Shown here: in pieces, positions 25,191 through 38,592 of the stretch | How the letters are laid out: every line of letters begins with the position of its first letter | Numbering within the stretch: position 1 is the stretch's first letter | Origin: Hydractinia symbiolongicarpus | Lineage: Eukaryota > Cnidaria > Hydrozoa > Anthoathecata > Hydractiniidae | DNA: 64,000 bases | Assembly: GCF_029227915.1 (NCBI RefSeq) | Contig: NC_079884.1 | Coordinates: forward strand, 5,582,001 to 5,646,000 | Direction: 5' to 3' | Program-made: the position numbers and the translations under genes | Notes under the pieces: generated by a model | What the model saw: only the letters and a program-made list of their open reading frames with translations | Database searches by the model: none | What the model was told of the DNA's origin: nothing

Positions 25191-28100
25191 GTCTCATCAA
25201 AAATGAAAACATTTTTGAAAACTACAAGTCTCATGCGTTTTAGTGGTGAAAAAATGAATTAAAAAATCGTTCGGGAAATGAGTTTACTCCCTGGGTACTA
25301 TCTTTGTATACTTTTGACTATACGGGCCAAGCCCGGGATTTACGGGAAATCTCGGGTTTTCGTTTGCCGGCGATTAAACCTCTTTCCTTAAGCGTCTCAT
25401 CAAAAATGAAAACTTTTTTGAAAACTACAAGTCTCATGCGTTTTAATGTTGAAAAAATAATTTAAAAAATCGTTCTGGAAATGAGTTTATTCACAGGGTA
25501 CTTTCTTTGTATACATTCGACTATACGGGCCAAGCCCGGGATTTACGGGAAATCGCGGGTTTTCGTTTTCCGGCGATTAAACCTCTTTCATTAAGCGTCT
25601 CATCAAAAATGAAAACATTTTTAAAAACTACAAGTCTCATGCGTTTTAGTGGTGAAAAAAAAATTTAAAAAATCGTTCGGGAAATGAGTTTACTCCCTGG
25701 GTACTTTCTTTGTATACATTCGACTATACGGGCCAAGCCCTGGATTTACGGGAAAACGCGGGATTTCGTTTGCCGGCGATTAAACCTCTTTCATTAAGCG
25801 TCTCATCAAAAATGAAAACATTTTTGAAAACTACAAGTCTCATGCGTTTTAGTGGTGAAAAAATAATTTAAAAAATCGTTCGGGAAATGAGTTTACTCCC
25901 TGGGTACTTTCTTTGTATACTTTTGACTATACGGGCCGAGTCCGGGATTTACGGGAAATCGCGGATTTTCGTTTGCCGGCGATTAAACTTCTTTTATTCA
26001 GCGTCCCATCAAATATGAAAATATTTTTGAAAACTACAAGTCTCATGCGTTTAGTGGTAAAAAAATAATATAAAAAATCGTTCTGGAAATGAGTTTACTC
26101 ACAGGGTACTTTCTTTATATACATTCGACTATACGTGCCAAGCCCGGGATTTACGGGAAATCGCGGGTTTTCGTTTGCCGGCGATTAAACTGCTTTTATT
26201 CAGCGTCTCATCAAAAATGAAAACATTCTTGAAAACTACAAGTCTCATGCGTTTTAGTGGTGAAATAATAATTTAAAAAATCGTTTGGGAAATGAGTTTA
26301 CTCCCTTGGTACTTTCTTTGTATACTTTTGACTATACGGGCAGAGTCCAGGATTTACGGGAAATCGCAGGTTTTCGTTTGCCGGCGATTAAACTTCTTTT
26401 ATTCAGCGTCTCATCAAAAATAAAAACATTTTTAAAAACTGCAAGTCTCATGCGTTTTAGTGGTGAAAAAGTAATTTAAAAAATCGTTCGGGAAATGAGT
26501 TTGCTCCCTGGGTACTTTCTTTGTATACTTTTGACTATACGGGCCAAGCCGGGATTTACGGGAAATCGCGGGTTTTCGTTTGCCGGCGATTAAACTTTTT
26601 TTTATTCAGCGTCTCATCAAAAATGAAAACATTTTTAAAAACTACAAGTCTTATGCGTTTTAGTGGTGAAAAAATAATTTAAAAAATCGTTCTGGAAATG
26701 AGTTTACTCACAGGGTACTTTCTTTGTATACATTCGACTATACGGGCCAAGCCCGGGATTTACGGGAAATCGCGGGTTTTCATTTTCCGGCGATTAAACC
26801 TCTTTCATTAAGCGTCTCATCAAAAATGAAAACATTTTTAAAAACTACAAGTCTTATGCGTTTTAGTGGTGAAAAAATAATTTAAAAAATCGTTCTGGAA
26901 ATGAGTTTACTCACAGGGTACTTTCTTTGTATACATTCGACTATACGGGCCAAGCCCGGGATTTACGGGAAATCGCGGGTTTTCGTTTTCCGGCGATTAA
27001 ACCTCTTTCATTAAGCGTCTCATCAAAAATGAAAACATTTTTAAAAACTACAAGTCTCATGCGTTTTAGTGGTGAAAAAAAAATTTAAAAAATCGTTCGG
27101 GAAATGAGTTTACACCCTGGGTACTTTCTTTGTATACATTCGACTATACGGGCCAAGCCCTGGATTTACGGGAAAACGCGGGATTTCGTTTGCCGGCGAT
27201 TAAACCTCTTTCATTAAGCGTCTCATCAAAAATGAAAACATTTTTGAAAACTACAAGTCTCATGCGTTTTAGTGGTGAAAAAATAATTTAAAAAATCGTT
27301 CGGGAAATGAGTTTACTCCCTGGGTACTTTCTTTGTATACTTTTGACTATACGGGCCGAGTCCGGGATTTACGGGAAATCGCGGATTTTCGTTTGCCGGC
27401 GATTAAACTTCTTTTATTCAGCGTCCCATCAAATATGAAAATATTTTTGAAAACTACAAGTCTCATGCGTTTAGTGGTAAAAAAATAATATAAAAAATCG
27501 TTCGGGAAATGAGTTTACTCCCTGGGTACTTTCTTTGTATACTTTTGACTATACGGGCCAAGCCCGGGATATACGGGAAATTGCGGGTTTTCGTTTGCCG
27601 GCGATTAAACTTCTTTTATTCAGCGTCTCATCAAAAATGAAAACATTTTTAAAAACTACAAGTCTTATGCGTTTTAGTGGTGAAAAAATAATTTAAAAAA
27701 TCGTTCTGGAAATGAGTTTACTCACAGGGTACTTTCTTTGTATACATTCGACTATACAGGCCAAGCCCGGGATTTCCGGGAAATCGCGGGTTTCCGTTTT
27801 CCGGCGATTAAACCTCTTTCATTAAGAGTCTCATCAAAATTGAAAACATTTTTGAAAACTACAAGTTTCATGCGTTTTAGTGGTGAAAAAAAAATTTAAA
27901 AAATCGTCCGGGAAATGAGTTTACTCCCTGGGTACTTTCTTTGTATACTTTTGACTATACGGGCCAAGCCCGGGATTTACGGGAAATCGCGGGTTTTCGT
28001 TTGCCGGCGATTAAACTGCTTTTATTCAGCGTCTCATCAAAAATGAAAACATTCCTGAAAACTACAAGTCTCATGAGTTTTAGTGGTGAAATAATAATTT

Positions 28101-30734
28101 AAAAAATCGTTTGGGAAATGAGTTTACTCCCTGGGTACTTTCTTTGTATACTTTTGACTATACGGGCCGAGTCCGGGATTTAGGGAAATCGCAGGTTTTC
28201 GTTTGCCGGCGATTAAACTGCTTTTATTCAGCGTCTCATCAAAAATGAAAACATTTTTGAAAACTACAAGTCTCATGCGTTTTAGTGGTGAAAAAGTAAT
28301 TTAAAAAATCGTTCGGGAAATGAGTTTACTCCCTGGGTACTTTCTTTGTATACTTTTGACTATACGGGCCAAGCCCGGGATTTACGGGAAATCGCGGGTT
28401 TTCGTTTGCCGGCGATTAAACTGCTTTTATTCAGCGTCTCATCAAAAATGAAAACATTCTTGAAAACTACAAGTCTCTTGCGTTTTAGTGGTGAAATAAT
28501 AATTTAAAAAATCGTTTGGGAAATGAGTTTACTCCCTGGGTACTTTCTTTGTATACTTTTGACTATACGGCCGAGTCCAGGATTTACGGGAAATCGCAGG
28601 TTTTCGTTTGCCGGCGATTAAACTTCTTTTATTCAGCGTCTCATCAAAAATGAAAACATTTTTAAAAACTACAAGTCTTATGCGTTTTAGTGGTGAAAAA
28701 ATAATTTAAAAAATCGTTCTGGAAATGAGTTTAATCACAGGCTACTTTCTTTGTATACATTCGACTATACGGGCCAAGCCCGGGATTTCCGGGAAATCGC
28801 GGGTTTTCGTTTTCCGGCGATTAAACCTCTTTCATTAAGCGTCTCATCAAAATTGAAAACATTTTTGAAAACTACAAGTTTCATGCGTTTTAGTGGTGAA
28901 AAAAAAATTTAAAAAATCGTTTGGGAAATGAGTTTACTCCCTGGGTACTTTCTTTGTATACTTTTGACTATACGGGCCAAGCCCGGGATTTACGGGAAAT
29001 CGCGGGTTTTCGTTTGCCGGCGATTAAACTTTTTTTTATTCAGCGTCTCATCAAAAATGAAAACATTTTTAAAAACTACAAGTCTTATGCGTTTTAGTGG
29101 TGAAAAAATAATTTAAAAAATCGTTCTGGAAATGAGTTTACTCACAGGGTACTTTCTTTGTATACATTCGACTATACGGGCCAAGCCCGGGATTTACGGG
29201 AAATCGCGGGTTTTCGTTTTCCGGCGATTAAACCTCTTTCATTAAGCGTCTCATCAAAATTGAAAACATTTTTAAAAACTACAAGTCTCATGCGTTTTAG
29301 TGGTGAAAAAAAAAATTAAAAAATCGTTCAGGAAATGAGTTTACTCCCTGGGTACTTTCTTTGTATACATTCGACTATACGGGCCAAGCCCTGGATTTAC
29401 GGGAAAACGCGGGATTTCGTTTGCCGGCGATTAAACCTCTTTCATTAAGCGTCTCATCAAAAATGAAAACATTTTTGAAAACTACAAGTCTCATGCGTTT
29501 TAGTGGTAAAAAAATAATTTAAAAAATCGTTCGGGAAATGAGTTTACTCCCTGGGTACTTTCTTTGTATACTTTTGACTATACGGGCCGAGTCCGGGATT
29601 TACAGGAAATCGCGGATTTTCGTTTGCCGGCGATTAAACTTCTTTTATTCAGCGTCCCATCAAATATGAAAATATTTTTGAAAACTACAAGTCTCATGCG
29701 TTTAGTGGTGAAATAATAATTTAAAAAATCGTTTGGGAAATGAGTTTACTCCCTGGGTACTTTCTTTGTATACTTTTGACTATACGGCCGAGTCCAGGAT
29801 TTACGGGAAATCGCAGGTTTTCGTTTGCCGGCGATTAAACTTCTTTTATTCAGCGTCTCATCAAAAATGAAAACATTTTTAAAAACTACAAGTCTTATGC
29901 GTTTTAGTGGTGAAAAATAATTTAAAAAATCGTTCTGGAAATGAGTTTACTCACAGGCTACTTTCTTTGTATACATTCGACTATACGGGCCAAGCCCGGG
30001 ATTTCCGGGAAATCGCGGGTTTTCGTTTTCCGGCGATTAAGCCTCTTTCATTAAGCGTCTTATCAAAATTGAAAACATTTTTGAAAACTACAAGTCTTAT
30101 GCGTTTTAGTGGTGAAAAAATAATTTAAAAAATCGTTCTGGAAATGAGTTTACTCACAGGGTACTTTCTTTGTATACATTCGACTATACGGGCCAAGCCC
30201 GGAATTTACGGGAAATCGCGGGTTTTCGTTTGCCGGCGATTAAACATCCTTCATTAAGCGTCTCATCAAAAATGAAAACATTTTTAAAAACTACAAGTCT
30301 CATGCGTTTTAGTGGTGAAAAAAAAAATTAAAAAATCGTTCAGGAAATGAGTTTACTCCCTGGGTACTTTCTTTGTATACATTCGACTATACGGGCCAAG
30401 CCCGGGATTTACGGGAAATCGCGGGTTTTCGTTTGCCGGCGATTAAACCTCTTTCATTAAGCGTCTCATCAAAAATGAAAACATTTTTAAAAACTACAAG
30501 TCTCATGCGTTTTAGTGGTGAAAAAAAAAATTAAAAAATCGTTCAGGAAATGAGTTTACTCCCTGGGTACTTTCTTTGTATACATTCGACTATACGGGCC
30601 GAGTCCGGGATTTACGGGAAATCGCGGGTTTTCGTTTGCCGGCGATTAAACCTCTTTCATTAAGCGTCTCATCAAAAATGAAAACATTTTTGAAAACTAC
30701 AAGTCTCATGCGTTTTAGTGGTGAAAAAATAATT
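25191..30734 (+). repeat. Mixed satellite domain with 7-monomer steps
   Basis: No gene is present. From here new variant states dominate: CGTTCTGGAA, TTTTCCGGCG, GAAAAAGTAATTT, CTGCTTTTATTC and the pair GTCCCATC/AAATATGAAAATATT. The best internal duplication is 25450-26083 against 26870-27503 (offset 1420), sharing GGAAAACGCGGGATTTCG at 25751 and 27171; a further related copy is at 29402. Other monomers are arranged less regularly. Confidence 0.8.
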
Positions 30735-33637
30735 TAAAAAATCGTTCGGGAAATGAGTTTACTCCCTGGGTACTTTCTTTGTATACTTTTGACTATACGG
30801 GCCGAGTCCGTGATTTACGGGAAATCGCGGATTTTCGTTTGCCGGCGATTAAACTTCTTTTATTCAGCGTCCCATCAAATATGAAAATATTTTTGAAAAC
30901 TACAAGTCTCATGCGTTTAGTGGTAAAAAAATAATATAAAAAATCGTTCGGGAAATGAGTTTACTCCCTGGGTACTTTCTTTGTATACTTTTGACTATAC
31001 GGGCCAAGCCCGGGATATACGGGAAATCGCGGGTTTTCGTTTGCCGGCGATTAAACTACTTTTATTCAGCGTCTCATCAAAAATGAAAACATTTTTAAAA
31101 ACTACAAGTCTTATGCGTTTTAGTGGTGAAAAAATAATTTAAAAAATCGTTCTGGAAATGAGTTTACTCACAGGGTACTTTCTTTGTATACATTCGACTA
31201 TACGGGCTAAGCCCGGGATTTCCGGGAAATCGCGGGTTTTCGTTTTCCGGCGATTAAACCTCTTTCATTAAGCGTCTCATCAAAATTGAAAACATTTTTG
31301 AAAACTACAAGTTTCATGCGTTTTAGTGGTGAAAAAAAAATTTAAAAAATCGTTCGGGAAATGAGTTTACTCCCTGGGTACTTTCTTTGTATACTTTTGA
31401 CTATACGGGCCAAGCCCGGGATTTACGGGAAATCGCGGGTTTTCGTTTGCCGGCGATTAAACTGCTTTTATACAGCGTCTCATCAAAAATGAAAACATTC
31501 TTGAAAACTACAAGTCTCATGAGTTTTAGTGGTGAAATAATAATTTAAAAAATCGTTTGGGAAATGAGTTTACTCCCTGGGTACTTTCTTTGTATACTTT
31601 TGACTATACGGGCCGAGTCCGGGATTTAGGGAAATCGCAGGTTTTCGTTTGCCGGCGATTAAACTGCTTTTATTCAGCGTCTCATCAAAAATGAAAACAT
31701 TTTTGAAAACTACAAGTCTCATGCGTTTTAGTGGTGAAAAAGTAATTTAAAAAATCGTTGGGGAAATGAGTTTACTCCCTGGGTACTTTCTTTGTATACT
31801 TTTGACTATACGGGCCAAGCCCGGGATTTACGGGAAATCGCGGGTTTTCGTTTGCCGGCGATTAAACTGCTTTTATTCAGCGTCTCATCAAAAATGAAAA
31901 CATTCTTGAAAACTACAAGTCTCTTGCGTTTTAGTGGTGAAATAATAATTTAAAAAATCGTTTGGGAAATGAGTTTACTCCCTGGGTACTTTCTTTGTAT
32001 ACTTTTGACTATACGGCCGAGTCCAGGATTTACGGGAAATCGCAGGTTTTCGTTTGCCGGCGGTTAAACTTCTTTTATTCAGCGTCTTATCAAAAATGAA
32101 AACATTTTTAAAAACTACAAGTCTCATGCGTTTTAGTGGTGAAAAAGTAATTTAAAAAATCGTTCGGGAAATGAGTTTACTCCCTGGGTACTTTCTTTGT
32201 ATACTTTTGACTATACGGGCCGAGTCCGGGATTTACGGGAAATCGCGGATTTTCGTTTGCCGGCGATTAAACTTCTTTTGTTCAGCGTCCCATCAAATAT
32301 GAAAATATTTTTGAAAACTACAAGTCTCATGCGTTTAGTGGTAAAAAAATAATATAAAAAATCGTTCGGGAAATGAGTTTACTCCCTGGGTACTTTCTTT
32401 GTATACTTTTGACTATACGGGCCAAGCCCGGGATATACGGGAAATCGCGGGTTTTTGTTTGCCGGCGATTAAACTACTTTTATTCAGCGTCTCATCAAAA
32501 ATGAAAACATTTTTAAAAACTACAAGTCTTATGCGTTTTAGTGGTGAAAAAATAATTTAAAAAATCGTTCTGGAAATGAGTTTACTCACAGGGTACTTTC
32601 TTTGTATACATTCGACTATACGGGCCAAGCCCGGGATTTCCGGGAAATCGCGGGTTTTCGTTTTCCGGCGATTAAACCTCTTTCATTAAGCGTCTCATCA
32701 AAATTGAAAACATTTTTGAAAACTACAAGTTTCATGCGTTTTAGTGGTGAAAAAAAAAATTAAAAAATCGTTCGGGAAATGAGTTTACTCCCTGGGTACT
32801 TTCTTTGTATACTTTTGACTATACGGGCCAAGCCCGGGATTTACGGGAAATCGCGGGTTTTCGTTTGCCGGCGATTAAACTGATTTTATTCAGCGTCTCA
32901 TCAAAAATGAAAACATTCTTGAAAACTACAAGTCTCATGAGTTTTAGTGGTGAAATAATAATTTAAAAAATCGTTTGGGAAATGAGTTTACTCCCTGGGT
33001 ACTTTCTTTGTATACTTTTGACTATACGGGCCGAGTCCGGGATTTAGGGAAATCGCAGGTTTTCGTTTGCCGGCGATTAAACTGCTTTTATTCAGCGTCT
33101 CATCAAAAATGAAAACATTTTTGAAAACTACAAGTCTCATGCGTTTTAGTGGTGAAAAAGTAATTTAAAAAATCGTTCGGGAAATGAGTTTACTCCCTGG
33201 GTACTTTCTTTGTATACTTTTGACTATACGGGCCAAGCCCGGGATTTACGGGAAATCGCGGGTTTTCGTTTGCCGGCGATTAAACTGCTTTTATTCAGCG
33301 TCTCATCAAAAATGAAAACATTCTTAAAAACTACAAGTCTCTTGCGTTTTAGTGGTGAAATAATAATTTAAAAAATCGTTTGGGAAATGAGTTTACTCCC
33401 TGGGTACTTTCTTTGTATACTTTTGACTATACGGCCGAGTCCAAGATTTACGGGAAATCGCAGGTTTTCGTTTGCCGGCGATTAAACTTCTTTTATTCAG
33501 CGTCTTATCAAAAATGAAAACATTTTTAAAAACTACAAGTCTCATGCGTTTTAGTGGTGAAAAAGTAATTTAAAAAATCGTTCGGGAAATGAGTTTACTC
33601 CCTGGGTACTTTCTTTGTATACTTTTGACTATACGGG
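30735..33637 (+). repeat. 7-monomer unit, 1418 bp, about two copies
   Basis: 30735-32152 recurs from 32153 to about 33637. CGGGATATAC lies at 31011 and 32429, and GATTTAGGG, CTCTTGCG and ACGGCCGAGTCC follow in the same order. Differences are single bases, for example CGTTGGGG/CGTTCGGG and TATACAGCG/TATTCAGCG. The match ends where GGGCCGAGTCC (32218) faces GGGCCAAGCCC (33636). The second copy overlaps the start of the 3039-bp unit. Confidence 0.75.
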
Positions 33638-36600
33638 CCAAGCCCGGGATTTACGGGAAATCGCGGGTTTTCGTTTGCCGGCGATTAAACTACTTTTATT
33701 CAGCGTCTCATCAAAAATGAAAACATTCTTGAAAACTACAAGTCTCTTGCGTTTTAGTGGTGAAATAATAATTTAAAAAATCGTTTGGGAAATGAGTTTA
33801 CTCCCTGGGTACTTTCTTTGTATACTTTTGACTATACGGCCGAGTCCAGGATTTACGGGAAATCGCAGGTTTTCGTTTGCCGGCGATTAAACTTCTTTTA
33901 TTCAGCGTCTTATCAAAAATGAAAACATTTTTAAAAACTACAAGTCTCATGCGTTTTAGTGGTGAAAAAGTAATTTAAAAAATCGTTCGGGAAATGAGTT
34001 TACTCCCTGGGTACTTTCTTTGTATACTTTTGAATATACGGGCCAAGCCGTTATTTACGGGAAATCGCGGGTTGTCGTTTGCCGGCGATTAAACTTCTTT
34101 TATTCAGCGTCTCATCAAAAATGAAAACATTTTTAAAAACTACAGGTCTTATGCGTTTTAGTGGTGAAAAAATAATTTAAAAAATCGTTCGGGAAATGAG
34201 TTTACTCACAGGGTACTTTCTTTGTATACTTTTGACTATACGGGCCGAGTCCGGGATTTACGGGAAATCGCGGATTTTCGTTTGCCGGCGATTAAACTTC
34301 TTTTATTCAGCGTCCCATCAAATATGAAAATATTTTTGAAAACTACAAGTCTCATGCGTTCAGTGGTAAAAAAATAATATAAAAAATCGTTCGGGAAATG
34401 AGTTTACTCCCTGGGTACTTTCTTTGTATACTTTTGACTATACGGGCCGAGTCCGGGATTTAGGGAAATCGCAGGTTTTCGTTTGCCGGCGATTAAACTT
34501 CTTTTATTCAGCGTCTCATCAAAAATGAAAACATTTTTAAAAACTACAGGTCTTATGCGTTTTAGTGGTGAAAAAATAATTTAAAAAATCGTTCTGGAAA
34601 TGAGTTTACTCACAGGGTACTTTCTTTATATACATTCGACTATACGTGCCAAGCCCGGGAATTACGGGAAATCGCGGGTTTTCGTTTGCCGGCGATTAAA
34701 CTTCTTTTATTCAGCGTCTTATCAAAAATGAAAACATTTTTAAAAACTGCAAGTCTCATGCGTTTTAGTGGTGAAAAAGTAATTTAAAAAATCGTTCGAG
34801 AAATGAGTTTGCTCCCTGGGTACTTTCTTTGTATACTTTTGACTATACGGGCCAAGCCCGGGATATACGGGAAATCGCGGGTTTTCGTTTGCCAGCGATT
34901 AAACTTCTTTTATTCAGCGTCTCATCAAAAATGAAAATATTTTTAAAAACTACAAGTCTTATGCGTTTTAGTGGTGAAAAAATAATTTAAAAAATCGTTC
35001 TGGAAATGAGTTTACTCCCTGGGTACTTTCTTTGTATACTTTTGACTATACGGGCCGAGTCCGGGATTTAGGGAAATCGCAGGTTTTCGTTTGCCGGCGA
35101 TTAAACTTCTTTTATTCAGCGTCTCATCAAAAATGAAAACATTTTTAAAAACTACAGGTCTTATGCGTTTTAGTGGTGAAAAAATAATTTAAAAAATCGT
35201 TCGGGAAATGAGTTTACTCACAGGGTACTTTTTTTATATACATTCGACTATACGTGCCAAGCCCGGGATTTACGGGAAATCGCGGGTTTTCGTTTGCCGG
35301 CGATTAAACTTTTTTTTATTCAGCGTCTCATCAAAAATGAAAACATTTTTAAAAACTACAAGTCTTATGCGTTTTAGTGGTGAAAAAATAATTTAAAAAA
35401 TCGTTCTGGAAATGAGTTTACTCACAGGGTACTTTCTTTATATACATTCGACTATACGTGCCAAGCCCGGGATTTACGGGAAATCGCGGGTTTTCGTTTG
35501 CCGGCGATTAAACTGATTTTATTCAGCGTCTCATCAAAAATGAAAACATTCTTGAAAACTACAAGTCTTATGCGTTTTAGTGGTGAAAAAATAATTTAAA
35601 AAATCGTTCTGGAAATGAGTTTACTCACAGGGTACTTTCTTTGTATACATTCGACTATACGGGCCAAGCCCGGGATTTCCGGGAAATCGCGGGTTTTCGT
35701 TTTCCGGCGATTAAACCTCTTTCATTAAGCGTCTCATCAAAATTGAAAACATTTTTGAAAACTACAAGTTTCATGCGTTTTAGTGGTGAAAAAAAAAATT
35801 AAAAAATCGTTCGGGAAATGAGTTTACTCCCTGGGTACTTTCTTTGTATACTTTTGACTATACGGGCCAAGCCCGGGATTTACGGGAAATCGCGGGTTTT
35901 CGTTTGCCGGCGATTAAACTGATTTTATTCAGCGTCTCATCAAAAATGAAAACATTCTTGAAAACTACAAGTCTCATGAGTTTTAGTGGTGAAATAATAA
36001 TTTAAAAAATCGTTTGGGAAATGAGTTTACTCCCTGGGTACTTTCTTTGTATACTTTTGACTATACGGGCCGAGTCCGGGATTTAGGGAAATCGCAGGTT
36101 TTCGTTTGCCGGCGATTAAACTGCTTTTATTCAGCGTCTCATCAAAAATGAAAACATTTTTGAAAACTACAAGTCTCATGCGTTTTAGTGGTGAAAAAGT
36201 AATTTAAAAAATCGTTCGGGAAATGAGTTTACTCCCTGGGTACTTTCTTTGTATACTTTTGACTATACGGGCCAAGCCCGGGATTTACGGGAAATCGCGG
36301 GTTTTCGTTTGCCGGCGATTAAACTGCTTTTATTCAGCGTCTCATCAAAAATGAAAACATTCTTAAAAACTACAAGTCTCTTGCGTTTTAGTGGTGAAAT
36401 AATAATTTAAAAAATCGTTTGGGAAATGAGTTTACTCCCTGGGTACTTTCTTTGTATACTTTTGACTATACGGCCGAGTCCAGGATTTACGGGAAATCGC
36501 AGGTTTTCGTTTGCCGGCGATTAAACTTCTTTTATTCAGCGTCTTATCAAAAATGAAAACATTTTTAAAAACTACAAGTCTCATGCGTTTTAGTGGTGAA

Positions 36601-38592
36601 AAAGTAATTTAAAAAATCGTTCGGGAAATGAGTTTACTCCCTGGGTACTTTCTTTGTATACTTTTGACTATACGGGCCAAGCCCGGGATTTACGGGAAAT
36701 CGCGGGTTTTCGTTTGCCGGCGATTAAACTACTTTTATTCAGCGTCTCATCAAAAATGAAAACATTCTTGAAAACTACAAGTCTCTTGCGTTTTAGTGGT
36801 GAAATAATAATTTAAAAAATCGTTTGGGAAATGAGTTTACTCCCTGGGTACTTTCTTTGTATACTTTTGACTATACGGCCGAGTCCAGGATTTACGGGAA
36901 ATCGCAGGTTTTCGTTTGCCGGCGATTAAACTTCTTTTATTCAGCGTCTTATCAAAAATGAAAACATTTTTAAAAACTACAAGTCTCATGCGTTTTAGTG
37001 GTGAAAAAGTAATTTAAAAAATCGTTCGGGAAATGAGTTTACTCCCTGGGTACTTTCTTTGTATACTTTTGAATATACGGGCCAAGCCGTTATTTACGGG
37101 AAATCGCGGGTTGTCGTTTGCCGGCGATTAAACTTCTTTTATTCAGCGTCTCATCAAAAATGAAAACATTTTTAAAAACTACAGGTCTTATGCGTTTTAG
37201 TGGTGAAAAAATAATTTAAAAAATCGTTCGGGAAATGAGTTTACTCACAGGGTACTTTCTTTGTATACTTTTGACTATACGGGCCGAGTCCGGTATTTAC
37301 GGGAAATCGCGGATTTTCGTTTGCCGGCGATTAAACTTCTTTTATTCAGCGTCCCATCAAATATGAAAATATTTTTGAAAACTACAAGTCTCATGCGTTC
37401 AGTGGTAAAAAAATAATATAAAAAATCGTTCGGGAAATGAGTTTACTCCCTGGGTACTTTCTTTGTATACTTTTGACTATACGGGCCGAGTCCGGGATTT
37501 AGGGAAATCGCAGGTTTTCGTTTGCCGGCGATTAAACTTCTTTTATTCAGCGTCTCATCAAAAATGAAAACATTTTTAAAAACTACAGGTCTTATGCGTT
37601 TTAGTGGTGAAAAAATAATTTAAAAAATCGTTCTGGAAATGAGTTTACTCACAGGGTACTTTCTTTATATACATTCGACTATACGTGCCAAGCCCGGGAA
37701 TTACGGGAAATCGCGGGTTTTCGTTTGCCGGCGATTAAACTTCTTTTATTCAGCGTCTTATCAAAAATGAAAACATTTTTAAAAACTGCAAGTCTCATGC
37801 GTTTTAGTGGTGAAAAAGTAATTTAAAAAATCGTTCGAGAAATGAGTTTGCTCCCTGGGTACTTTCTTTGTATACTTTTGACTATACGGGCCAAGCCCGG
37901 GATATACGGGAAATCGCGGGTTTTCGTTTGCCAGCGATTAAACTTCTTTTATTCAGCGTCTCATCAAAAATGAAAATATTTTTAAAAACTACAAGTCTTA
38001 TGCGTTTTAGTGGTGAAAAAATAATTTAAAAAATCGTTCTGGAAATGAGTTTACTCCCTGGGTACTTTCTTTGTATACTTTTGACTATACGGGCCGAGTC
38101 CGGAATTTAGGGAAATCGCAGGTTTTCGTTTGCCGGCGATTAAACTTCTTTTATTCAGCGTCTCATCAAAAATGAAAACATTTTTAAAAACTACAGGTCT
38201 TATGCGTTTTAGTGGTGAAAAAATAATTTAAAAAATCGTTCGGGAAATGAGTTTACTCACAGGGTACTTTTTTTATATACATTCGACTATACGTGCCAAG
38301 CCCGGGATTTACGGGAAATCGCGGGTTTTCGTTTGCCGGCGATTAAACTTTTTTTTATTCAGCGTCTCATCAAAAATGAAAACATTTTTAAAAACTACAA
38401 GTCTTATGCGTTTTAGTGGTGAAAAAATAATTTAAAAAATCGTTCTGGAAATGAGTTTACTCACAGGGTACTTTCTTTATATACATTCGACTATACGTGC
38501 CAAGCCCGGGATTTACGGGAAATCGCGGGTTTTCGTTTGCCGGCGATTAAACTGCTTTTATTCAGCGTCTCATCAAAAATGAAAACATTCTT
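32515..38592 (+). repeat. 15-monomer higher-order repeat, 3039 bp x 2
   Basis: Copy 1 is about 32515-35553 and copy 2 about 35554-38592. TGATTTTATT (32881/35920) and the GCCGTTATTT monomer (TTATTTACGG at 34051/37090) both lie 3039 bp apart. Observed differences are few, such as GTCCGGGATT/GTCCGGTATT near 34254/37293 and CCGGGATTTAGG/CCGGAATTTAGG near 35061/38100. Divergence begins next to ACAAGTCT. Confidence 0.85.

Noticed and set aside
34460-34475. TTAGGG in the GATTTAGGGAAATCG variant as telomeric repeat
   Set aside because: It is a single TTAGGG per monomer produced by loss of one C from TTTACGGG; there is no tandem telomeric run.
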